A stretch of 64,000 bases of DNA from Bacteroidota bacterium (lineage in GTDB: Bacteria; Bacteroidota; Bacteroidia; Chitinophagales; Saprospiraceae): assembly GCA_030147525.1 (NCBI GenBank), contig JASBVF010000029.1, positions 1-64,000 on the forward strand, read 5' to 3'. The notes below the pieces were generated by a model. The model was not told the origin of the DNA, did no database searches, and saw only the letters and a program-made list of their open reading frames with translations. A program made the translations under genes and the position numbers. Below are positions 46,301-52,681 of this stretch, piece by piece. Every line of letters starts with the position of its first letter. The first letter of the stretch is position 1.

Positions 46301-46631
46301 CGAGATGATCCGGCGGGAGTTTATTTTCAGCAATTTCAACGGCTCTGCGCTGGTAGAATTCGCTGTCCCTGATTTTGCCGGAACGGCGATAAAAAATCCC
46401 GATGCTCCGCATTTCCATCACGACCCGGTCGTAAGGCACCGGTCGCATATTTTGGTAGATGTTGAGCGCCCGTTTGCGAAGCAGGATGGCATTCACATAA
46501 TCCGGGATTTTGCTGAGGCTGTCAGCTTTCTCGTCATATTTTTCAGCCAAATCTAATTCCTTTGGTTGTGCCATCGTGTTGGCACAGCAAAAAACCAGAA
46601 GGATCAATACGGGCAAAAGTTTTTTCATCAC
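43317..46631 (-). CDS. TPR-CHAT protein with C-terminal membrane anchor
   Basis: A 1104-aa exported or membrane-bound protein. A signal peptide (residues 1-21, ending NTMAQ) is followed by about ten tetratricopeptide repeats (to about residue 460; examples SLYNNIGAVYNIRGNYRKAY and DLAEYLNDLGLYFEKLGNH). A helical linker comes next, then a CHAT domain with caspase-like dyad H914 (LHLAAHGKAND) and C961 (LSACETGIGE). A transmembrane helix (WWLWLLIFLGFLGGGIYFF, about 1062-1080) and a short basic tail end the protein. With signal peptide plus C-terminal helix, the CHAT domain lies on the outer face of the inner membrane. TPR-CHAT proteins are candidate proteases (for example TPR-CHAT/Csx29 of type III-E CRISPR), but no CRISPR locus is near. 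Confidence 0.9.
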   Translation of the reverse strand: MMKKLLPVLILLVFCCANTMAQPKELDLAEKYDEKADSLSKIPDYVNAILLRKRALNIYQNMRPVPYDRVVMEMRSIGIFYRRSGKIRDSEFYQRRAVEIAENKLPPDHLETAKAYNSYSIYLLSRGDYDRALEFLNKSLDINRRKNYSEVADNFNNIGIILESKGEYEEARFHYRQALSYNIANPKEGFWSLKAADNYINLGTASHQLGEFDLALSYLDTSEMIHDTLLQDNHPFYASLYNNIGAVYNIRGNYRKAYEYFDKSLTCNKLNLGKNHPEVANVYANIGILLLDRGDLNKALSHFQKAYSIRLENFGENHHLVARTCNYLGDCYLLKNEFNTAYDWYLKAILTYRKLPGGDPSDLAEYLNDLGLYFEKLGNHSEALKNYNEALNILNQRPNRNDPDISNSLARIGSLYLETKNFDLAQEFFQKALAINRKIFGNNHPEVAKLFSKLAQSCPDDEICAREYCDSAFAAINFKAPAEPDFGEVISPIVLLEVLQTKGRLVRQFAKNQSDDRKLMEADLVFQSGIQLIEFIKTSLEEPGSRQSLLDNYFLLYEDAIAVKCELQAKTGRNGYWHEAFDIAERSNATLLLEALQTVDAEQFAGIPDSLVEKERELKIDLAFQEKQLFEEELKGTSANAKKIRQLRDRIFELQNRYTQLREYFKRNYPEYFNLKYAPEIVSVSTIQRKLLRPDQTMLAYFVGENFLFAFVISKEHFEVIPIKKEFPLEIWVEEFRNSIYRYNPASKQVEYLNQKFANIGHELYQLIFEPVRPALKNQQLIIVPGGVLGYLPFDALLATPSNRNEDFYGHDYLIRHFQFSYSFSATLLKEMTDRRSNWKQGGFMAFAPSYSGDSLTIRSDPWRAVLGRLQFNVPEALAIREIMGGRVFLDTMATEENFRKFAPKAGILHLAAHGKANDEHGEYSYLAFYQSLDSIENELIFVKDLYTMNIPASLVVLSACETGIGELQRGEGIVSLARGFSFAGAASIVTTLWSIDDSASAEIMKSFYTNLRTGESKDAALRQAKLAYLNHRKNSNAAHPLYWAAFTPVGDMEPLGEPTQWWLWLLIFLGFLGGGIYFFCKIRPNGRSSTVSGKTVSGKVSRL

Positions 46632-46670
46632 AGGTGAATGTTCCCGGTAAAATTCTATAAAATCGCTGTA

Positions 46671-48260
46671 TTATCTATTTAAAACGGTGATTCTTGCGGT
46701 TGCGAGCAAGGATTTTTGTTGGTCGAGCACGGTCAACCAGTAATTTCCTTCGGTAAGGTGGTGGTTCTCAATGTTAAGATGCCGTCCTCCGGTAATGCTG
46801 TTTTTTTGAACAACCACTCCCCGGTCGTCAACAATCAAAATTTCGCTGGCAGTTTTGAAGGATGTCAAGTCCACCGTCATGCTGCTGCTGAACGGGTTAG
46901 GGTAAACGAGAACGGAGGGAGCCGGTAAAAATTGCTCGAATGCCGGGTTGACGGTTTCCGGGGAAAGCGAGATTTCCAGCCAGAGACTGTCGGCTTGCGC
47001 AAGGTCAATTTCGATGCTTTTAGTCAAATAGCCGGGGTGGGAGACGTGCAAGGTGTAACTTCCCTCCAGCATGCCTTTTTTAAAATTACCAAAAAAGTTG
47101 GTGGTCAGCGTGTCCGTCAATTCGGGAATTTCAACAGCAACATTCTGGAGCGGCTGATTCGTAAGGCTATCCAGCACGACGCCATAAATTCTTGCTGCTT
47201 TTGTGTTGTTAAACGTCCAGATGTAAAGCCCGTCGGTTCGGTTGCCGCCAATAATTTTACCGGAAGGAAAATACGGACAGGCCGACCAAAGTCCGTTAAA
47301 ACCACCACTCATGCCGGGCCAGGTGTCGAAGTAGCCAACCTCCACCGGAACTTCCGGGTCAGCGATGTCAAGTACCCGAAGACCTTCAGTGTTGTGTGAA
47401 ATAAAACAGTATTCTCCCCGGATGTAAGGGTTGTGAACAAGGCTGGCAGAATTGGCGGTGTATTGAGCGACTTCCACAGGGTTTTCGAGGTCTTCAATGT
47501 TGAAAATTCTGCCGGGGTATCCGTCCTGCTCATCGGCTAAGATCAGGTATTTCCCATCTTCGGTGGTAGAGGCAGAGTGAGTATTGGTGCCTTCATAATC
47601 TATCTTTCCGATCAAAACCGGGTTGGTTTTATCTGAAATATCCAGGATGTCAACTGCAGTTTCATAAAATGCTGCCGCAAAAAGCAGGTTTCCCCTGATG
47701 TGAGCATCGTGGATGTAGTATCCGGGGGCGTAAAGTCCGATTTGCACCGGGTTGGCCGGATCGGAAACATCGAGAATGTGAACCCCCTGCGTGGTCGTTG
47801 TCCCCATGACGTAGACGATCGGTTCGTCACTGTCAATTGCTTTCTGAATGATGTGGCCCTTGGTGAAATGCTCTGTGTAATTTGTGACAAGGTGCAGACT
47901 ATCAGGCAAATAGCTCAGGTCGATGACCTGCATTCCGTGACCAGTTCCCTGCACATCCGTCACGACGTAGGCAAAATGCCCGATGGTTGTGATTTCACGC
48001 CAGTTGGTTTCCGGGCCGGGCACAAAACCCAGTTCGGTCAGGTTGTTCGGGTCGTCGATGCAGTAGGCAGCGGTTCCGCTTTTTGCCCCGATCAGGGCAT
48101 ATTCGCTGCCATTCGGGGCGATAAATGACCAGGAGCCGGAATATCTCGAATCTCCCCGGTTGACCTGGCCGAAAAGATCTACGTTGAGAGCAGTTTGGGC
48201 CTGGGATGACAAAATGGAAGCAATAAAAGTGGCAAAAATCAACAGGGATTTAGAAAGCAT
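46671..48260 (-). CDS. LVIVD-repeat (choice-of-anchor B) secreted protein with T9SS type A sorting domain
   Basis: A 529-aa exported protein. The signal peptide (1-21) ends LSSQA. Residues about 30-345 hold beta-propeller-like LVIVD repeats (VHILDVSDPANPVQIGLY, VDILDISDKTNPVLIGKI, LRVLDIADPEVPVEVGYF). A carboxypeptidase-regulatory-like beta sandwich (about 355-425, RIYGVVLDSLTNQPLQNVAV) follows, then a T9SS type A sorting domain (VYPNPFSSSMTVDL ... GNYWLTVLDQQKSL). It should be exported by type IX secretion and anchored or released. No catalytic residues are seen; function unknown. Confidence 0.88.
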   Translation of the reverse strand: MLSKSLLIFATFIASILSSQAQTALNVDLFGQVNRGDSRYSGSWSFIAPNGSEYALIGAKSGTAAYCIDDPNNLTELGFVPGPETNWREITTIGHFAYVVTDVQGTGHGMQVIDLSYLPDSLHLVTNYTEHFTKGHIIQKAIDSDEPIVYVMGTTTTQGVHILDVSDPANPVQIGLYAPGYYIHDAHIRGNLLFAAAFYETAVDILDISDKTNPVLIGKIDYEGTNTHSASTTEDGKYLILADEQDGYPGRIFNIEDLENPVEVAQYTANSASLVHNPYIRGEYCFISHNTEGLRVLDIADPEVPVEVGYFDTWPGMSGGFNGLWSACPYFPSGKIIGGNRTDGLYIWTFNNTKAARIYGVVLDSLTNQPLQNVAVEIPELTDTLTTNFFGNFKKGMLEGSYTLHVSHPGYLTKSIEIDLAQADSLWLEISLSPETVNPAFEQFLPAPSVLVYPNPFSSSMTVDLTSFKTASEILIVDDRGVVVQKNSITGGRHLNIENHHLTEGNYWLTVLDQQKSLLATARITVLNR

Positions 48261-48422
48261 CAGGGAATGATTTACTTGACTTTAAAAAGTCAAAATTATC
48301 AATCACCTTTGCAATCCTGAAAAAAAAAGCCGTGCAAGTGTTAAAATGCAGTTTAGTTTGCAATGAACTGATTAACCTTGAGCTTCGGCAACACACATCC
48401 CGAACCTGAAAAGAATATTGAA

Positions 48423-49355
48423 ATGAAAGTACTCGTAACCTGCCCTCCGATGCTTAGGCTGATTGAAGAATTTCGCCCGGAATTTAAAAAAAGAGGCATC
48501 GAATTGATCACACCTGACGTCGTTCAAACCCTCACGGAAGAAGAATTGGAAGAATTGCTACCACAAGCCGATGGCTGGATCATCGGCGACGACCCGGCGA
48601 CTGAGCGGGTATTCTCAGCCGGCAAAGCCGGTAAGTTGAGAGCTGCTGTGAAATGGGGCGTAGGTGTTGATAATGTGAACTTTGAAGCCTGTAAAAAACT
48701 CGGCATACCGGTCACCAACACCCCGCAAATGTTTGGGGAAGAGGTTGGCAGCCTGGCAGTTCATTACGTAATTGGCCTTGCCCGGCAGACCTTTCTGATC
48801 GACCGGGAAGTTAGAGCCGGTAACTGGATCAAGCCCGCTGGAATATCTTTACAGGGCCGCACGGCCGCCGTGATTGGTTTTGGCGACATCGGTAAGTCAA
48901 CCGCCAGAATGTTGAAGGCTTTTGATTTAAAAATCAATGTGTACGACCCTTTTGCGAAGACAACTGAAAAAGATTTGGCGGACTATCGTTTTCTGACTTT
49001 TCCGGAAGAATTGGAGCTTGCCGACTTTGTCGTCGTCACCTGCTCCCTCACGCCACAATCAAGGCACATGATCAATCGCTCTTCCATTGAAAAAATGAAG
49101 GACGGCGTTCGCATCGTTAACGTCTCGAGAGGAGGAGTTATTGATGAAACAGCACTGATTGAAGCGCTCGAAAATGGCAAAGTCCACTCAGCAGCGCTGG
49201 ATGTATTTGAAACAGAACCGCTGCCCGAAAACTCAAAGTTACGGAAGTTCGACCATTGCATTTTTGGCACACACAATGGTTCGAACACCGTCGATGCGGT
49301 TAGAAGAGCAAGCCAACAGGCGATGAAATACATGTTTGAGTTTTTGGGAGTGTAA
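48423..49355 (+). CDS. D-isomer-specific 2-hydroxyacid dehydrogenase
   Basis: A 310-aa NAD-dependent oxidoreductase related to D-3-phosphoglycerate dehydrogenase. The Rossmann motif is VIGFGDIGKSTARM. The catalytic triad is visible as Arg in VNVSRGGVIDE, Glu in VFETEPLPE and His in FGTHNGSNTV. There is no ACT domain, so it is the short form. It is followed closely by an SDR gene and a DUF115-like gene on the same strand, suggesting a small sugar- or hydroxyacid-related operon rather than the main serine pathway. Start 48423 is chosen over 48378 because it places the first beta strand (MKVLVTCPP) at the N-terminus. Confidence 0.85.
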   Translation: MKVLVTCPPMLRLIEEFRPEFKKRGIELITPDVVQTLTEEELEELLPQADGWIIGDDPATERVFSAGKAGKLRAAVKWGVGVDNVNFEACKKLGIPVTNTPQMFGEEVGSLAVHYVIGLARQTFLIDREVRAGNWIKPAGISLQGRTAAVIGFGDIGKSTARMLKAFDLKINVYDPFAKTTEKDLADYRFLTFPEELELADFVVVTCSLTPQSRHMINRSSIEKMKDGVRIVNVSRGGVIDETALIEALENGKVHSAALDVFETEPLPENSKLRKFDHCIFGTHNGSNTVDAVRRASQQAMKYMFEFLGV

Positions 49356-49445
49356 AATATGGAGTAGGGGAGAGGACGGGTTTTGAAAGAATCAGGTTTT
49401 TACAAGGAATCGCTGTCTGTTTTCGGTGATTTTATCCAAATAAAA

Positions 49446-50177
49446 ATGAAGAAAAACGTATTTATAACAGGAGTGCTTGGCGGTATTGGCGCTGCCTTGG
49501 CGAAGACATTTCGGGAAAATGGCTTTTACGTTTACGGGGTGGACCGGCGGGAGGATTTTCATGGGAACTGCGATCGCTTTCTTCGGTTTGATATCAATGA
49601 TTTCGTCAAGGATGCTGCTTATCGAATTCGGTTTACCCAGATATTTGATGAATTGATACCCAAACTTGATGTGCTGATTAACAACGCTGCCGTGCAGCGA
49701 CTTGATAATCTTGGTAACATCAAACTCGAAGACTGGCAGGAAACACTCAATGTGAACCTTACGGGTCCCATGCTGCTTAGCAAGCTTTTTTTAAACAAAC
49801 TGGAGGAGAGCAAAGGCTGCATCATAAACATTGCCAGTATTCATCAGCAGTTGACCAAGCCTGCCTTTGTGAGCTACGCAACTTCCAAAAGTGCCCTGGT
49901 CGGCCTGACCAAAGCTATGGCCGTTGACTTGGAAGGCAAGGTAAGGGTGAATGCGATCAGCCCGGCTGCAATCGAAACGGATATGCTGAGGGCTGGATTT
50001 GACAACAACGAATCAGCATTGGATGAGCTTCGGAAAATTCATCCCGTTCAACGAATCGGGTATCCGGCGGATGTTGCGAAACTTGCGTTGTTCCTCACTT
50101 CCGAAAATCACGGCTTCATTCACGGAGCCAACCTCTTGCTGGACGGGGGAATCAGTTCAGTTTTAAAAGACTTGTAA
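49446..50177 (+). CDS. SDR-family oxidoreductase
   Basis: A 243-aa short-chain dehydrogenase. TGVLGGIG near the N-terminus is the cofactor loop, NNAAVQRL supplies the structural Asn, the catalytic Ser lies in INIASIHQQ and the Tyr/Lys pair in SYATSKSAL. VDRR after the second strand suggests NAD(P) preference through its charged residues but is not conclusive. ATG 49446 is chosen so that the protein starts directly at the first Rossmann strand (MKKNVFITG); 49383 would add 21 unlikely residues. It is 10 nt upstream of the DUF115-like gene, with which it is probably co-transcribed. Confidence 0.88.
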   Translation: MKKNVFITGVLGGIGAALAKTFRENGFYVYGVDRREDFHGNCDRFLRFDINDFVKDAAYRIRFTQIFDELIPKLDVLINNAAVQRLDNLGNIKLEDWQETLNVNLTGPMLLSKLFLNKLEESKGCIINIASIHQQLTKPAFVSYATSKSALVGLTKAMAVDLEGKVRVNAISPAAIETDMLRAGFDNNESALDELRKIHPVQRIGYPADVAKLALFLTSENHGFIHGANLLLDGGISSVLKDL

Positions 50178-50187
50178 AAATAGAATT

Positions 50188-50994
50188 ATGGCAAGACCTC
50201 AAGGCGCTTTATTTGGAATGAATTTGCTGGAGAAAGATGGTTTTAGTAAAAAATGGAAGGAAGCAACCACCTACCTGGAGTGGAAACGAAAATACGCATC
50301 CCGTCTGAAGAAGTTCAAGGATTTACACAAAGGTCAGGACTGTTTCATCCTTGGGAACGGGCCTTCACTTAATAAGATGGACCTTACACCACTTGCAAAT
50401 TACCATACTTTCGGGCAAAATAAAATCTTCCTGATTTTTGAAAAAGTTGATTTAAATCTCAGCTACCTGGTATCGGTCAATCAATTGGTGATCGAGCAGA
50501 GCGCACGTGAGTTTGAAGCGATGAATTGTCCGGTTTTCCTGTCTCACACGGCCGCTAAAGGCGTCGTGAAAGATCAGGACAACATTCAACGGATGCACAC
50601 GCAAAACATCTGGAGCTTTTACGAGGATATCTCGCAGCCTATTTGTGAAGGAAATACGGTTACATTCGTTTCGCTCCAACTTGCCTATTACATGGGCTTC
50701 CGGCGGGTTTTTCTGATTGGCGTAGATCACAGTTTCAAACAAAGCGGAGCATCGCACGAGGTGCAGACTTACGAGGGTGACGATGAAAATCATTTTCATC
50801 CGGACTATTTTAAAGGTCAGAAATGGCAATTGGCCGATGTTTACGGCTCCGAAGTTTCCTATCACCTTGCCAATTATTTTTATCAAAAAGATGGACGGCA
50901 AATTCTGGATGCCACTCCCGGTGGCAAACTGGAGGTTTTTCCCAAAATAGCCTTTGAGCAGGCTTTAAAAATGGCTCAGCCGAAAATAAAATGA
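50188..50994 (+). CDS. DUF115 / MptE-like protein (possible sugar-phosphate or pterin transferase)
   Basis: A 268-aa cytoplasmic protein with marks of the DUF115/6-hydroxymethylpterin-diphosphokinase MptE-like family: QDCFILGNGPSLNKMDL (about 50-66), a Rossmann-like start, and LAYYMGFRRVFLIGVDHSF. Related bacterial proteins include Maf-type glycosyltransferases that modify flagellin with nonulosonic acids and poorly known surface-glycan enzymes. Its place after a 2-hydroxyacid dehydrogenase and an SDR fits glycan modification, but the substrate is unknown. Confidence 0.75.
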   Translation: MARPQGALFGMNLLEKDGFSKKWKEATTYLEWKRKYASRLKKFKDLHKGQDCFILGNGPSLNKMDLTPLANYHTFGQNKIFLIFEKVDLNLSYLVSVNQLVIEQSAREFEAMNCPVFLSHTAAKGVVKDQDNIQRMHTQNIWSFYEDISQPICEGNTVTFVSLQLAYYMGFRRVFLIGVDHSFKQSGASHEVQTYEGDDENHFHPDYFKGQKWQLADVYGSEVSYHLANYFYQKDGRQILDATPGGKLEVFPKIAFEQALKMAQPKIK

Positions 50995-51161
50995 GGATTT
51001 TTTGACGTGAAAAAATGTGACACTTTATTTATTAATGTTATGTTAATATTTAAAGCACTTAGCGGAAGATGTTTGTAGACGTCATTTTTAATAAAGTGTA
51101 AATCAATGATTTGTAAGTAATTTTTATAGTGTATTGGTTTTATATTTTAACGAGATAAATG

Positions 51162-51169
51162 TATTTTTG
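51162..51169 (+). promoter_or_regulatory. -7 promoter element of the LytTR regulator gene
   Basis: TATTTTTG matches TAnnTTTG. It overlaps a possible GTG start at 51169, which makes the ATG at 51196 the likelier translation start. No clear -33 element at the standard distance. Confidence 0.5.
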
Positions 51170-51195
51170 TGACTGAACAAACACGAACTACACAC

Positions 51196-52008
51196 ATGGT
51201 CTTACATTATCCGACTGAAACGCTTGAACAAAAAAAAACGGCGCCTGTGATTAAAGCGATTATTGTAGAAGACGAGATCAAGAGCATGAAAAACCTCAAA
51301 AACTTGCTGGAAAAGCATTGTCCTGAGGTTGATGTGATCGGAGATGCCTTAAACATCGAGGAAGGTATTGAATTATTTGAAGATCCGGATGTAAAACCAG
51401 ACGTAGCATTTCTTGATATCAATCTCCCGGATGGCCTCGTTTTCCGAATGTTGGATGATCTGAAACCTATTGATTTCGAAGTAATTTTTATTACCGCCTT
51501 CAACGAACACGCCATCAAAGCTTGTGAGTACAGTTCAATTGGCTACATCATGAAACCGATTGACCCGGATGAATTAATGCAGGCTGTCAGCCGAATCCGG
51601 ATCCACAAGTCTAACCAAATGGAGCAAAGGCTTGAGCTTTTCAACAAGCATCTCAACAATCCGAATGTCTTTGAAAAAATGAGTATTTCTGCAGTGGACG
51701 GTATCTATTTTGTCAATATCAAAGATATCGTTAGATTTGAGGCAGAAGACAATTACACGCACATCTTTCTAACCAACGGAGACAGAATCACCGCATCAAG
51801 AACGATAAAAGCCTACGAAGACATGCTGCAGACAATGAACTTTTACAGGGTTCACAAAAGGCATGTCATCAATTTGAATTACATGAGAAAGTTCATCAAA
51901 GGCGATGGAGGTTACCTTGTGATGGACGATGGAAAGAAAATAGAGGTGTCAAGAAGGCGGCGCCCGGCTTTTATGGAGCAAATGCGGAGACTTGAAGAAG
52001 CATTATAA
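51196..52008 (+). CDS. LytTR-family response regulator
   Basis: A 270-aa two-component regulator. The receiver domain (about 18-135) begins with KAIIVEDE; the phospho-acceptor is D74 in VAFLDINLPDG and the conserved Lys lies in GYIMKPIDPDEL. The C-terminal LytTR DNA-binding domain (about 165-270) contains IVRFEAEDNYTHIFLTNGD, FYRVHKRHVINLNYMRKF and DGKKIEVSRRRRP. Such regulators bind pairs of short direct repeats about 21 bp apart. The partner is presumably the LytS-type kinase at 52682, and candidate binding sites lie at 54894-54920 and 55380-55406. ATG 51196 is preferred to GTG 51169 (see the promoter entry). Confidence 0.93.
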   Translation: MVLHYPTETLEQKKTAPVIKAIIVEDEIKSMKNLKNLLEKHCPEVDVIGDALNIEEGIELFEDPDVKPDVAFLDINLPDGLVFRMLDDLKPIDFEVIFITAFNEHAIKACEYSSIGYIMKPIDPDELMQAVSRIRIHKSNQMEQRLELFNKHLNNPNVFEKMSISAVDGIYFVNIKDIVRFEAEDNYTHIFLTNGDRITASRTIKAYEDMLQTMNFYRVHKRHVINLNYMRKFIKGDGGYLVMDDGKKIEVSRRRRPAFMEQMRRLEEAL

Positions 52009-52175
52009 TTAAAACAAAAACTTACACTAACACTCGTGATCAGGCAATTGTGTGGACGGGAGGCTAATCCTCGTTACCAAATTTTCTCTTTGTGAATTTA
52101 TTACAATTAGGCTAAAGGATTTTTTATTCAGGGAGGCATTTGAGAAAGACACTTTAAAAAGAAGAGAAAAGTACT

Positions 52176-52183
52176 TACCTTTG
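52176..52183 (+). promoter_or_regulatory. -7 promoter element of the peptide gene
   Basis: TACCTTTG exactly fits TAnnTTTG, 86 nt before the peptide ATG at 52269. Confidence 0.55.
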
Positions 52184-52268
52184 GTAGCGAGAGAAAGCAC
52201 ACACACTTGTCTCGTCATACAAAAACGGGAACACTATGTTCGGATTATTCACTAAAAATCTTGATACT

Positions 52269-52448
52269 ATGCAGGAGGCTACCAACAAAAAAAAGAACCT
52301 GAAGGAGCTTGACAACCTCAGCCGTATGACAAAAGAGGAGATGGGTGAGTTTCTTGGAGGTAATGAAAAGATTGTTGACAGAAAGAAAAGAGGAAAATTT
52401 TTCGGGCTGTTTGGTCCGAGTCCTTGTCAGGGGGAGTTGCCTCAGTAA
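52269..52448 (+). CDS. Small peptide with double-glycine leader (candidate signal or RiPP precursor)
   Basis: A 59-aa peptide of the form expected for a secreted, processed precursor. The leader KKNLKELDNLSRMTKEEMGE-FLGG (residues 8-31) matches the Bacteroidota double-glycine precursor pattern: an amphipathic LxxLxxLS helix, then EEM and GG. Cleavage after G31 would release a 28-residue basic product containing RKKRGKFFGLFGPSPCQ with one Cys. It has its own promoter and a strong terminator and sits exactly between a LytTR regulator and a LytS-type kinase, like the peptide genes of quorum-sensing loci. No C39-type exporter is seen in this window. A longer frame from 52236 (11 extra residues) is also possible. 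Confidence 0.6.
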   Translation: MQEATNKKKNLKELDNLSRMTKEEMGEFLGGNEKIVDRKKRGKFFGLFGPSPCQGELPQ

Positions 52449-52483
52449 ATTGTGAGCAAACTGCAAGGTTGGTTATTCTCTTG

Positions 52484-52517
52484 AAGAGGCTGCATCGGCA
52501 GACGATGCAGCCTCTTT
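52484..52517 (+). terminator. Terminator of the peptide gene
   Basis: Arms 52484-52497 (AAGAGGCTGCATCG) and 52503-52516 pair perfectly over 14 bp around a 5-nt loop, ending in TTT. Confidence 0.75.
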
Positions 52518-52610
52518 GCGTTGTGCCAGCTAAGTCAGTTCACCCTTATAAATTTTTCCTTTTTTAACTCAAAGTAAATTGGTTTGCAAAGATGACCTGA
52601 TTTTAATATC

Positions 52611-52660
52611 TGAAAATCAGTCTTATTGTCTCCAAGCTCTCGCAAACCTGCCTACTTTTG
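52611..52660 (+). promoter_or_regulatory. Promoter block of the histidine kinase gene, shared with 4452-4495
   Basis: TGAAAATCAGTCT (52611) and CTCGCAAACCTGCCTACTTT (52639-52658) repeat the sequence ahead of the GNAT-like gene at 4552. It ends in TACTTTTG (52653-52660), a full TAnnTTTG match, 22 nt before the kinase start codon. Confidence 0.55.
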
Positions 52661-52681
52661 TGATAAATTGGTAAAAGTACT

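Noticed and set aside
43317-46631. Type III-E CRISPR (Craspase) association of the CHAT protein
   Set aside because: No Cas7-11, CRISPR repeats or other cas genes are present, and the protein carries a signal peptide.
49383-49445. 21-residue N-terminal extension of the SDR protein
   Set aside because: It precedes the first Rossmann strand and has no family counterpart; the start at 49446 is standard.
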